Positions 18,176-26,332 of a DNA stretch of 64,000 bases are shown here, piece by piece (the first letter of the stretch is position 1; the number at the start of each line of letters is the position of its first letter). Both the position numbers and the translations under genes were made by a program. The notes beneath the pieces are model-generated. The model had not been told where the DNA came from and searched no databases. It saw only the letters and a list, made by a program, of their open reading frames with translations. Source of the DNA: Chloroflexia bacterium SDU3-3 (GTDB lineage: Bacteria > Chloroflexota > Chloroflexia > Chloroflexales > Roseiflexaceae); contig WBOU01000001.1 of NCBI GenBank assembly GCA_009268125.1, positions 310,001 through 374,000 of the forward strand, given 5' to 3'.

Positions 18176-19012
18176 ATGCAGACATACATTCAAGCCCAGC
18201 CCATTGGCAAGCTGCTCGACACCGCCTTTCGGCTCTACCGCGCCAACTTCTGGCCGATCACCCGCGCCCTAGCGATAATGCTCGTCCCCGTCGCACTGCT
18301 GCAGATCCTCTTCCCAAATGACGGGCTGTGGTCAACGGTACGCACCTTTATCATCCAGCCGGTGCTGCTGGGGGTCGGCACTGCAAGTGCCGTTGCACTC
18401 TACCACGGTAGGCCGTGGACAATAGGAGATGCCTACCGCCAGGCGGGCAAGCGCTACCTCTCGGTGATGGGGTCTATGATGTTTATCGGCCTCATCACAC
18501 TTATCCCTTTCACCGCCATCGGCTTCGCAGCCTTTTTTGTCAACACGCTGCCCGACATGCTGCGCTGGATCGGATTGGGTATCCTTGGCCTGCTCGCATG
18601 CGCGAATGTGCTCTTTTTCTCTACGAAATATGCTGTAGTCACCCCAGCGATCATTGGGGAGGAGAAGCGTGCCTCCGATAGCATGAGCCGCAGCTGGGCG
18701 CTGGCCACGCCGCATTTCTGGCACACTGCGGGGGTTGCTATCACCACCAGCGTGCTTTCTCTGCTGTTCAGCGTGCTGCCAGCCTATATGTTTAGCTGGC
18801 TAACGCCCTCTATCTACCTTACCACGCTGTTGCCCACGCTGACGCTGTTTATCGTGCTGCCATTCCAGACAATCACCATCACGTGCCTCTACTACGATCT
18901 GCGCATCCGTAGCGAGGGCTACGACATCGAGCTAGCAGCGCAGGGCTATGATCCGACACTTGATCCGGCCAAACTTGCCACTCTTGCCGATGGCGCGCCC
19001 CGCATCAACTAG
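18176..19012 (+). CDS. Polytopic membrane protein (GdpP-membrane-domain/DUF7544-like)
   Basis: 278 residues with about six transmembrane helices. The N-terminus IGKLLDTAFRLYRANFWPI and the central VTPAIIGEEKRASDSMSRSW, in which a conserved xA...RSWxL segment precedes the last helices, are typical of the glycerophosphoryl-diester-phosphodiesterase membrane-domain clan. The C-terminal YYDLRIRSEGYDIE tail is also seen in that clan. Function unknown; no partner enzyme is fused. Confidence 0.65.
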   Translation: MQTYIQAQPIGKLLDTAFRLYRANFWPITRALAIMLVPVALLQILFPNDGLWSTVRTFIIQPVLLGVGTASAVALYHGRPWTIGDAYRQAGKRYLSVMGSMMFIGLITLIPFTAIGFAAFFVNTLPDMLRWIGLGILGLLACANVLFFSTKYAVVTPAIIGEEKRASDSMSRSWALATPHFWHTAGVAITTSVLSLLFSVLPAYMFSWLTPSIYLTTLLPTLTLFIVLPFQTITITCLYYDLRIRSEGYDIELAAQGYDPTLDPAKLATLADGAPRIN

Positions 19013-19316
19013 CGCCTGCAAGCGCACCTATCGATGCGGTAATGCATCTTCTAAGCAATCTATTGCCGATACAAACAAAAATCACCATATCTGGTAGATA
19101 GCCTCGGTAGATGCCATAGAACGATTATCTGAGACCTCTACCAATCATATTGCGGTTGACATGCGCTGTACAATAATCCAAGGTATCGCGCGACGCCGAT
19201 ATGAGAGGTGGCATGCGCCGGGTGTCCAGCCGCACACCGCCTAGCTCCGTCCATCGCCGCCCGATGCCCGCGCCCAAGCGATGGGCGATACTGCGCCACA
19301 AAAAATGGAGCCAGCC
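19013..19316. other. Intergenic region without recognised gene
   Basis: About 300 bases between the membrane protein and the Nudix gene. The first half is AT-rich and may contain the Nudix promoter; no repeat or hairpin was seen. Confidence 0.4.
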
Positions 19317-19715
19317 ATGCCACCACGCCGCCGCGCCAGCGCCATCGTCGAGCGACCCGAGGGTGTTCTGCTGGTGCTGATGCGCCACTTGGGCGCGATG
19401 CTGCCCGGCGGCGGCATCAAGCCCTTCGAGAGCGATGCCGCCGCCGCCGCCCGCGAGCTGCTGGAGGAGACCGGGCTGGTGGCCGAGCGCATGGTGTTCC
19501 TGTTCGAGCGCCAGAGCCTGGGCCAGAGCAACGCGGTCTTCTGGGTGTACGCGTCGGGCGTGCCCAGGGCGTGTAACGAGATCGACCAGATCGCCTACTA
19601 CCCGCCGCGCGAGCCGCTGCGCCTCGCCCCCGAGACCCAGTCGATCCTGCACCAGTTCGCCGAGCTGCGGGCGCGCGAGCCAGCGCGGTTTGCCGAGGGC
19701 GATACAGCCACATAA
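19317..19715 (+). CDS. Nudix hydrolase
   Basis: 132 residues from ATG 19317, chosen because TGGAG lies six bases upstream; ATGs at 19281 and 19305 are alternatives. A perfect Nudix box is present: GGIKPFE followed by seven residues and RELLEETGL. It should hydrolyse a nucleoside diphosphate linked to another moiety. It ends ten bases before the Vat-like gene, which has AAGGAG at its front, so the two are co-transcribed. Confidence 0.9.
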   Translation: MPPRRRASAIVERPEGVLLVLMRHLGAMLPGGGIKPFESDAAAAARELLEETGLVAERMVFLFERQSLGQSNAVFWVYASGVPRACNEIDQIAYYPPREPLRLAPETQSILHQFAELRAREPARFAEGDTAT

Positions 19716-19724
19716 GGAGCACAA

Positions 19725-20363
19725 ATGCGAGGCCCAGATCCCAACGATAAGCACCCGATGGCCGGATTCCCCCAGGTGTGCTTTATCAAAAATACGGTAA
19801 CAAACCCTAACATCATCATCGGCGACTACACCTACTACGACGACCCTGTCGACTCCGAGAACTTCGAGCGCAACGTGCTCTACCTCTTCCCCATGATCGG
19901 CGACCGCCTGATCATCGGCAAGTTCTGCGCGCTGGCTCGCGATGTGCGGTTCATCATGAACGGCGCGAACCACCGCATGTCGGGCGTCTCCACCTACCCC
20001 TTCCAGATCTTCGGCGGCGGCTGGGAGAAGGTGATGCCCCAGCCGGGCGACCTGCCCTACAAGGGCGACACCGTAGTGGGCAACGATGTGTGGATCGGCT
20101 ACGAGTCGCTGATCATGCCGGGCGTGAAGATCGGCAACGGCGCGATCATCGCGGCGCGCTCGGTGGTGGTGGCCGATGTGCCCGCCTACACCATTGTGGG
20201 CGGCAACCCCGCGCGGCCCATCCGCACGCGCTTCCCCGAGGCCGAGATCGCCGCGCTGGAGGAGATCGCCTGGTGGGACTGGCCGATCGAGCAGATCAGC
20301 GCCAATCTGAGCGCGATCGCGGCGGGCGATCTGGCGGCGCTGCGCGCCTGCGCGGGCCGCTAG
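19725..20363 (+). CDS. Vat-like streptogramin A / xenobiotic O-acetyltransferase
   Basis: 212 residues with left-handed beta-helix hexapeptide repeats (IIGKFCALA, VVGNDVWIG, IMPGVKIGNGAIIAARSVV). The blocks GDYTYYDDP, RFIMNGANHRM, YPFQIFGGGWE, LPYKGDTVVGNDVWIG and GGNPA follow Vat acetyltransferases closely. His83 in NGANHRM matches the catalytic His82 of VatD. The enzyme would acetylate a hydroxyl of virginiamycin-M-type drugs using acetyl-CoA. Whether it confers resistance is not known. It lies between Nudix and ADP-ribosylglycohydrolase genes. Confidence 0.85.
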   Translation: MRGPDPNDKHPMAGFPQVCFIKNTVTNPNIIIGDYTYYDDPVDSENFERNVLYLFPMIGDRLIIGKFCALARDVRFIMNGANHRMSGVSTYPFQIFGGGWEKVMPQPGDLPYKGDTVVGNDVWIGYESLIMPGVKIGNGAIIAARSVVVADVPAYTIVGGNPARPIRTRFPEAEIAALEEIAWWDWPIEQISANLSAIAAGDLAALRACAGR

Positions 20364-20382
20364 GCAGAAAGGAAACCCAACC

Positions 20383-21315
20383 ATGCCGACACTGGCCGAG
20401 CGCATTGAGGGCGGCATCTACGGCCTGCTGGTGGGCGACGCCCTAGGCGTGCCCTACGAGTTCCACGAGCCTGGCGAGCTGCCACCTGCCGAGCAGATCG
20501 AGTTCGCACCGCCCGCCGGGTTCCACCGCGCCCACGCGGGCGTCGCGCCCGGCACCTGGTCGGACGACGGCGCGCAGGCGCTGGCCCTGCTCGACTCGCT
20601 GCTGGAGCGCGGGCGGCTCGACCTGGATGACTACGGGCGGCGGCTGGTGGCCTGGCACGAGCGCGGCTACATGGCCGTGGGCGGCAAGGTCTTCGACGTG
20701 GGCATCCAGACCAGCCAGTCCATCCGCATGCTGGCGCAGGGCACCCTAGCCGCCCAGGCGGGCCGCACCGACGAGCAGGCCAACGGCAACGGCTCGCTTA
20801 TGCGGGTGCTGCCGCTGGCGCTGTGGCACCGTGGCGACGACCAATCCCTGGTGGCTGACGCCCACGCCCAGTCGCTCATCACCCACGGCCACGTGCGCGC
20901 CCAGGTGTGCTGCGCGCTCTACTGCCTGTGGGCGCGACGCACCCTGGCCGCCACACCCAACCCCTGGGCCGAGGCGGTGGCCGCGCTACGCGCCATCTAC
21001 GGCGCATCGTCGGTCGAGCGCGCCGAGCTGGAGCAGCACATCCGCCCCGACGACGGCGGCCCAGGCAGCGGCGGCGGCTATGTGGTGGACTGCCTGCGCT
21101 CGGCGCGCTGGGCCATGGGCGCAGGCAGCTACGAGCAGGTGGTCAAAGCCGCTGTGGCGCTGGGCCACGACACCGACACCACCGCCTGTGTGGCCGGGGG
21201 CATCGCAGGCATCCGCGACGGCGTGGCGGGCATCCCCACGCGCTGGCGCGAGGCCCTGCTGGGGCAGGATCTGGTTGCGCCGCTGGTGCAGCGTCTGCTG
21301 GCGCTGCACGGGTAG
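20383..21315 (+). CDS. ADP-ribosylglycohydrolase (DraG-like)
   Basis: 310 residues with GAAAGGAAA upstream. GGIYGLLVGDALGVPYE, WSDDGAQAL and GHDTDTTACVAGGIAG are the three metal-binding segments of the ADP-ribosylglycohydrolase family. The first acidic motif is SDDG instead of the common (T/S)DDT, so one of the usual metal ligands (Thr) is replaced. It would remove ADP-ribose from a modified protein or nucleic acid. No ADP-ribosyltransferase was found near it. Confidence 0.85.
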   Translation: MPTLAERIEGGIYGLLVGDALGVPYEFHEPGELPPAEQIEFAPPAGFHRAHAGVAPGTWSDDGAQALALLDSLLERGRLDLDDYGRRLVAWHERGYMAVGGKVFDVGIQTSQSIRMLAQGTLAAQAGRTDEQANGNGSLMRVLPLALWHRGDDQSLVADAHAQSLITHGHVRAQVCCALYCLWARRTLAATPNPWAEAVAALRAIYGASSVERAELEQHIRPDDGGPGSGGGYVVDCLRSARWAMGAGSYEQVVKAAVALGHDTDTTACVAGGIAGIRDGVAGIPTRWREALLGQDLVAPLVQRLLALHG

Positions 21316-21407
21316 GGGCTGCCCGAGCGCGCCAAGCGCAGCGCCACATGAGCGATCCGGCATAAATACCCAATATCGATGCGGCATTGCAGACAAAGGG
21401 GAACACA

Positions 21408-21893
21408 ATGACCACTGCCAGACCATGGTACTGGGAGCTATCGCAGCGCGGCAGCGGGCCAGACTGGCATCTGCTGGCCACATTCGCCCCATTGGGCGCG
21501 GCGGCCCTGGCCGATGCGGCGCGCAGGATGGAGCGGATGGGCTACACGCGTGTTCCTGCAGTGGCGCGCAATGAATCTCTGATCACGCTCATAGATAGTG
21601 CTCATGCGGCACAGTATATCGAAAATACGAAAGAAGGTGCAGCCCAACGAAATATCCTGATCTACCGCCTGATCGAGATCGACCACACCCACATCCACGC
21701 CACCTACGCCTACGGCTGGGCCGAGGAGGGCGACGCGCTCAGCGCGGTGATGCTGGATCTGCGGGCCATACCCGGCACTGCTCTCGATTCGTGGCAGGTG
21801 CAGGCAGGCGGCGAAGGCTACGATTACATCACCGTGCGCCGGGGCGTGGGGTGGCAGAGCTTCACAAGCTACCTAGAGACACCAGCTCAGTAG
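21408..21893 (+). CDS. Hypothetical protein
   Basis: 161 residues from ATG 21408 with AAAGGGGA upstream. No family recognised. It is soluble, Trp/Tyr-rich (RPWYWELSQRG, YAYGWAEEGD, GVGWQSFTSYLE) and lacks signal or membrane segments. Its position is between the ADP-ribosylglycohydrolase and a GNAT gene. Confidence 0.6.
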   Translation: MTTARPWYWELSQRGSGPDWHLLATFAPLGAAALADAARRMERMGYTRVPAVARNESLITLIDSAHAAQYIENTKEGAAQRNILIYRLIEIDHTHIHATYAYGWAEEGDALSAVMLDLRAIPGTALDSWQVQAGGEGYDYITVRRGVGWQSFTSYLETPAQ

Positions 21894-21940
21894 TACCGTT
21901 GGCAAACCCAACCTTGCTAGCAGGACCAAACCCAGAAACA

Positions 21941-22405
21941 ATGAATATCGACATCCGAATCGATGACCTAACCGACCCACGAATCGCACAGTTTCTCGAA
22001 GAGCACATCGCCGACATGCGCAGCATATCGCCGCCCGAGAGCAAGCACGCGCTCGACCTCGACGGCCTTAGAAAGCCCGAGATCACCTTCTGGACCGCGT
22101 GGGATGCGCAGGATCAGCTGGTGGGCTGTGGCGCGATCAAGCGGCTCGACGCCCGCCACGCCGAGCTGAAGTCCATGCGCACCGCCGCCAGCCTGCGCCG
22201 CAGCGGGGTGGCATCGCGCCTGCTCCAGCACATCATCGGCGCGGCGCGCGAGCGTGGCTACCAGCGCCTAAGCCTGGAGACCGGAGCGATGCCGTTCTTC
22301 GCGCCCGCCCGCGCGCTCTACACCCGCCACGGGTTCGTGCTGTGCCCGCCGTTTGGCAGCTACCGCGATGACCCCAACAGCGTCTTCATGACCATGGAGC
22401 TATAG
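21941..22405 (+). CDS. GNAT family N-acetyltransferase
   Basis: 154 residues from ATG 21941. The acetyl-CoA loop is RRSGVASRLLQHII (R-x-x-G-x-A), preceded by ELKSMRTAASL and followed by YQRLSLETG and ARALYTRHGF, as in YwnH/PhnO-like GNAT enzymes. It acetylates an amine of an unknown substrate. It ends two bases before the next gene, indicating coupling. Confidence 0.85.
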   Translation: MNIDIRIDDLTDPRIAQFLEEHIADMRSISPPESKHALDLDGLRKPEITFWTAWDAQDQLVGCGAIKRLDARHAELKSMRTAASLRRSGVASRLLQHIIGAARERGYQRLSLETGAMPFFAPARALYTRHGFVLCPPFGSYRDDPNSVFMTMEL

Positions 22406-22407
22406 CA

Positions 22408-22833
22408 ATGGACACACCGGCCTGCGCCGAGGCGCGACAAACGCTTGCGCCGCACATCGCACTGCCGAGCGGCCAAAACGGCGTATTGTGGCTAGCGATC
22501 GAAGGGTTTATCGAGATCGAGGAGGGCACGCTCGGCGATCCCGCGCTTGAGCACGCCGCCCAGCATGTGGCCGACTGCGACCGCTGCCAATCCTGGCTCG
22601 ATCAGCTCTTCCCCGAGCGTGTGGAGGCCCGCGAGCGGGCCAAGCACTACTGCTGCACCAGCATGAACCTGGCGGTCAACGACCCGAAGGCCTCGCTGCG
22701 CTTCGAGTTCATGCTGTTTCGCGGCGAGGAGCCCTGCTGGATGGTGAACGACGGCATCGAGTTTGTGCACTACTGCCCGTGGTGCGGCAAGCCGCTGCCA
22801 CCACACCCCTTCGAGCAGCCCACATCCACCTAA
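22408..22833 (+). CDS. Cys-rich protein with DUF6980-like C-terminal zinc site
   Basis: 141 residues, starting two bases after the GNAT stop. Two putative metal sites are visible: HVADCDRCQSWL (H-x3-C-x2-C, anti-sigma-factor-like) around residue 52, and HYCC...HYCPWCGKPLP in the C-terminal half. The latter combination resembles the small DUF6980-type zinc domain (assignment from memory, tentative). Function unknown. Confidence 0.55.
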   Translation: MDTPACAEARQTLAPHIALPSGQNGVLWLAIEGFIEIEEGTLGDPALEHAAQHVADCDRCQSWLDQLFPERVEARERAKHYCCTSMNLAVNDPKASLRFEFMLFRGEEPCWMVNDGIEFVHYCPWCGKPLPPHPFEQPTST

Positions 22834-22883
22834 CAATGAGCCGCCATGCACACCCATGGCGGCCCAGATCCCTACCAGCTGCG

Positions 22884-23234
22884 CTAGTTCACTGGCTCCG
22901 ACGAGACCATCAGGGGCACCGCTGGCGAGAAGTAGACCTTCTCGCCGCTGCTCTGCTCGCAGACCCACACATTGCCCGAGGGCACATTCAGGCATGCCAG
23001 CCCACGCGCGGGCTTGCCGTTGGCATCAAGCACGTACCAGTAGAACGCCGACTCCGCAGAGGTGGCCGGAGCGGTTGGGACAACCGTTGGGCTGGGGGGG
23101 ACGGTAGCGACAGCCGTCGCGGCGGCCAGCGGGCTGCCCATAGCCACGGTGGCGCAGCCTGCCAGCAGCGGCACCAAGAACAGCAGCGCGGCAGATCGGG
23201 CCTTCCGAGCCGTAGGGTGAGATAGTGTGCCCAT
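22884..23234 (-). CDS. Small lipoprotein
   Basis: 116 residues from ATG 23234, with GAGGAG upstream on the reverse strand; the longer frame to 23303 is unlikely. The N-terminus has a basic region, a hydrophobic stretch and the lipobox LLAGC, then a Pro/Thr/Val linker (TVPPSPTVVPTAPAT) and a compact domain of ~55 residues with two Cys (ACLNVPSGNVWVCEQ). It is probably membrane-tethered outside the cell. No family recognised. Divergent from the following kinase gene. Confidence 0.65.
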   Translation of the reverse strand: MGTLSHPTARKARSAALLFLVPLLAGCATVAMGSPLAAATAVATVPPSPTVVPTAPATSAESAFYWYVLDANGKPARGLACLNVPSGNVWVCEQSSGEKVYFSPAVPLMVSSEPVN

Positions 23235-23456
23235 GTGGTACTCCTCAGACAAATAGAAGACTTCACCGCTATTATATACGCGAACTGCATTGTTCATATC
23301 CATAGCGCTCGTTTTTATCGCAATAGCTCAATCGCCCGCTTATATGCAGACCACAATATCTTGCAGTCGCATCATGCGCTATACTAGCGGGCAGAGCCAT
23401 AGCTGCATCTGCAGGTGGCACACTATGCCCGACAGGAACATCCTGATCATAAAAAT

Positions 23457-24827
23457 ATGAACGATGCACCGCAGAGCTGGTATAAGTTCGCCAAAAGCAC
23501 CACACTTGAGAAGATCGCGCTGGGGATCATCACCGTGCAGATCATTGGCGCTGGCTACACCTCTTGGACCTTCACCCAGCAGTTTGTGCCCACCCAATTG
23601 ATCTACCTTGCCTCGGAGCTTACCGGTGTTGCGATCACACTCTACTGCATTGTGCTGCTGCGCCGAGGCCTAGTCGAGCAGGCCACTGGATTGCTCAGCT
23701 TCTCGATCCTCATCCCCATACTTATGGCGGCGCTGCCCTTTGGCCTGACCCATGGCAATGTGCTGATGATCGCCACCACCATCCCGCTGATGATCGCCGG
23801 TCTCTACTCGGGGCGGCGCGGCCTGATCGCAATGGCAATCATGATTATCGCCTATGTGGTCGTGCTCGGCACGGCCGAGCTGCAGGAGTGGTATATCATC
23901 CGAGATCCGCCGCAGGATGTGGTCGGTGACACGCTGAGCATCATCCTAGTGATCATTATCTTTACCTGGGTGGTGTACACCTACGTGGGCGAGCTGCAAG
24001 ATTCACGCATGCTGATGCAGAATTATCAGATGCAGCTTGAATCCGAGGTAGAGCGCCGCACCAGCGAGCTGCACGCCGCGCTGGCGGCCGCCGAGCAGGC
24101 CCGCGCCCACGCCGAGCAGGCCGATGCCGCCAAAAGCATGTTCATCGCCAGCACCAGCCACGAGCTGCGCACGCCGCTGCACGCGATCATGGCTATGAGC
24201 AAGTACCTAGGTAAGGATGGCCCGCTCAATACGACCCAGCAGAACCATCTGAGCCGCGTGCTGACTAACGCCTCGCATCTGCTGGACCTGATCAACAATG
24301 TGCTCGATATCTCGAAGATCGAGTCGGGGCTGCTACTGCTCGACCGGCAGGAAATGCAGATCGGCCAGCTGTTCGACAGCGTGCTGCGCGACACGGCGCT
24401 GCTGGTGCGGCAGCATTCCCTGATCATCAAGTCCGACATCCCCACCGATCTTCCACGGATCTGGGCCGACCCCGTGCGTCTCAAACAGGTGCTGATCAAC
24501 CTGATCTCCAATGCCGTGAAGTTCACGCCGATGGGCACGATCACGATCAGCGCGCAGCTGGCCGATGGCCTGCTGAGAATAGCGGTGGCCGACACCGGCA
24601 TTGGCATTGCCGAGGGCGATCTGGAGACCATCTTTTTGCCCTTTCGCCAGGCCCAAAACTCGCTCTCGCGGCAGTACGGCGGGTCGGGGCTGGGGCTGCC
24701 GATCAGCAGGCATCTGATCGAGCTCCATGGCGGCACACTCAGTGTGCAGAGCACCCTGGGCCTAGGTGCGACTTTTACCATCCATCTGCCTATCCATCCG
24801 GTTGTGGCGGCCGATGCTCCGCAGTGA
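23457..24827 (+). CDS. Membrane sensor histidine kinase
   Basis: 456 residues from ATG 23457 (GTG 23415 is possible). Six transmembrane helices span residues ~10-180, followed by a coiled coil (SEVERRTSELHAALAAAEQA). Then comes HisKA with FIASTSHELRTPL (phospho-His ~234), the N box NLISNAVKFTP, G1 DTGIGI and G2 GGSGLGLPI. The membrane part resembles a MASE-type sensor. No response regulator is adjacent, so it is an orphan kinase. Confidence 0.88.
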   Translation: MNDAPQSWYKFAKSTTLEKIALGIITVQIIGAGYTSWTFTQQFVPTQLIYLASELTGVAITLYCIVLLRRGLVEQATGLLSFSILIPILMAALPFGLTHGNVLMIATTIPLMIAGLYSGRRGLIAMAIMIIAYVVVLGTAELQEWYIIRDPPQDVVGDTLSIILVIIIFTWVVYTYVGELQDSRMLMQNYQMQLESEVERRTSELHAALAAAEQARAHAEQADAAKSMFIASTSHELRTPLHAIMAMSKYLGKDGPLNTTQQNHLSRVLTNASHLLDLINNVLDISKIESGLLLLDRQEMQIGQLFDSVLRDTALLVRQHSLIIKSDIPTDLPRIWADPVRLKQVLINLISNAVKFTPMGTITISAQLADGLLRIAVADTGIGIAEGDLETIFLPFRQAQNSLSRQYGGSGLGLPISRHLIELHGGTLSVQSTLGLGATFTIHLPIHPVVAADAPQ

Positions 24828-24844
24828 TCAGTGCTAGATGCTGC

Positions 24845-24888
24845 TTGACAAACTAATATTATTAGTCTATAGTCTATATATATTAGTT
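24845..24888 (+). promoter_or_regulatory. Sigma-70 promoter with overlapping inverted-repeat operator
   Basis: TTGACA (24845-24850), a 17-base spacer and TATAGT (24868-24873) make a strong promoter. The spacer contains ACTAAT-ATT-ATTAGT (24852-24866), and AACTAATAT/ATATTAGTT (24851-24859/24880-24888) forms a wider repeat across the -10. This is the expected layout for repression by the co-transcribed TetR-family regulator. Confidence 0.65.
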
Positions 24889-24906
24889 AAGAGAAGGAAT
24901 ACAGCA

Positions 24907-25638
24907 ATGCGCGTCACCCAGCATGGGGCATATCTCACCCAGATCACCCGCTTCCCCCGCTTTTTTCCGATCAACACCTACCTTGTGCGCGAGGAAGCAT
25001 GCCTAACACTGATCGATACCGGCATCCCCGGTATGGCCAAAGAGATCTTCCAGATCGCCCAGGGCATGGGCCTGCCGATCACCAGCATCGTGCTCACCCA
25101 CGCCCACGGCGACCACGTCGGCTCGCTGGATGCGCTGCACACCCTGCTGCCCAGCGCCGAGGTCGCGATCTCGGCCCGCGACGCCCGCCTGCTGGGCGGC
25201 GACATGGGCCTGCTGCCCAACGAGCCACAGACCAAGCCGCGCGGCAGCTTCCAGAAGGTCGCCACCACGCCCACCCGGCTGCTCGGCATCGGCGAGCACA
25301 TCGGCTCGCTGCGCGTGGTAGCCGCGCCGGGCCACACCCCCGGCCAGATCGCCCTCTACGACGAGCGCGACGGTAGCCTGATCGCGGGCGATGCCTTCCA
25401 CACCCGCCCCAGCGTCACTGTGGCAGGCACCCTGCGGCTGGCCTTCCCCTTCCCAGCCATCGCCACCTGGCACTACCCCACCGCTCTGGCCAGCGCCCGC
25501 GCCCTGCGCGAGCTGCGGCCCACGCGGCTGGCCACAGGCCACGGCGACGTGGCCGAGCAGCCGCTGGACGCCATGGATGCCGCCATCGCCGCCGCCGCCC
25601 GCGACCTAGCGCAGAAAGGGCTGGCCCATGGGGCGTAG
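24907..25638 (+). CDS. MBL-fold metallo-hydrolase
   Basis: 243 residues from ATG 24907 with AAGGA upstream. The metal motif THAHGDH (His65, His67, Asp69, His70) is followed by VVAAPGHTPGQIAL and LIAGDAFHTRP, giving a full glyoxalase-II/lactonase-like zinc site. A cytoplasmic hydrolase. It overlaps the TetR gene by 11 bases, so the substrate may be sensed by that regulator (inference). Confidence 0.88.
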   Translation: MRVTQHGAYLTQITRFPRFFPINTYLVREEACLTLIDTGIPGMAKEIFQIAQGMGLPITSIVLTHAHGDHVGSLDALHTLLPSAEVAISARDARLLGGDMGLLPNEPQTKPRGSFQKVATTPTRLLGIGEHIGSLRVVAAPGHTPGQIALYDERDGSLIAGDAFHTRPSVTVAGTLRLAFPFPAIATWHYPTALASARALRELRPTRLATGHGDVAEQPLDAMDAAIAAAARDLAQKGLAHGA

Positions 25639-26215
25639 CGTCGGCATCGACCGCGACAAGATCGTGGCGGCGGCGGCCCAGCTGGCCGATGCCCGCCAGC
25701 TGGAGCAGCTGACCATGGCTCAGGTGGCCGAGCAGCTCGGCGTCAAGCTGCCCTCGCTCTACAACCACGTCAGCGGGCTGTCCGGGCTGCGCCGCGAGCT
25801 GGCGCTCTACGGGCTACGCCAGCTGGCCACCGAATTTGCCATCGCCAGCATCGGCAGGTCCGGCGACGTGGCGATCATCGCCCTGACGAGCGCCTACCGC
25901 GCCTACATCCACGCTCACCCTGGTGTCTACGCGGCCACCATCCACAAGCCCGAAGACGACGATCACGAGCACCACCAGCTCGCCGCCACGATCATCAATA
26001 TCCTGCGCGCCGTCATGGAGCCATACGACCTGAGCGAGGAGCAGAAGATCCACGCCATCCGCGCGCTGCGCAGCGTAGTCCATGGCTTCTGCACGCTCGA
26101 ACTAAGCAGCGCGTTTGGCATGAAGATCGATCTCGACGAGAGCTTCCGCCTGCTGATCCAGGGCTATATCGCCGGGCTGCGCTCGCTGCAGGAAAAAAAT
26201 AGCCCGCCAGCATAG
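25628..26215 (+). CDS. TetR family regulator with WHG-type C-terminal domain
   Basis: 195 residues. The N-terminal helix-turn-helix reads LTMAQVAEQLGVKLPSLYNHV. The ligand domain has YRAYIHAHPGVYAATI and ALRSVVHGFCTLE, the W/V-H-G pattern of TetR_C_33 (WHG) regulators. Translationally coupled to the MBL-hydrolase gene and probably an autorepressor binding the repeats at 24851-24888. Confidence 0.88.
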   Translation: MGRSVGIDRDKIVAAAAQLADARQLEQLTMAQVAEQLGVKLPSLYNHVSGLSGLRRELALYGLRQLATEFAIASIGRSGDVAIIALTSAYRAYIHAHPGVYAATIHKPEDDDHEHHQLAATIINILRAVMEPYDLSEEQKIHAIRALRSVVHGFCTLELSSAFGMKIDLDESFRLLIQGYIAGLRSLQEKNSPPA

Positions 26216-26332
26216 CGCAGCCCCCAGCGCTACGGGGAAGATCATGGGCAGCGGCAGGCGCAGCGCCGTAGCGCGGATGGGCCAGGCCGCTGGGCTGCAT
26301 CGCAGCGCGGCCAGCTATGGTATGATCGCAGC

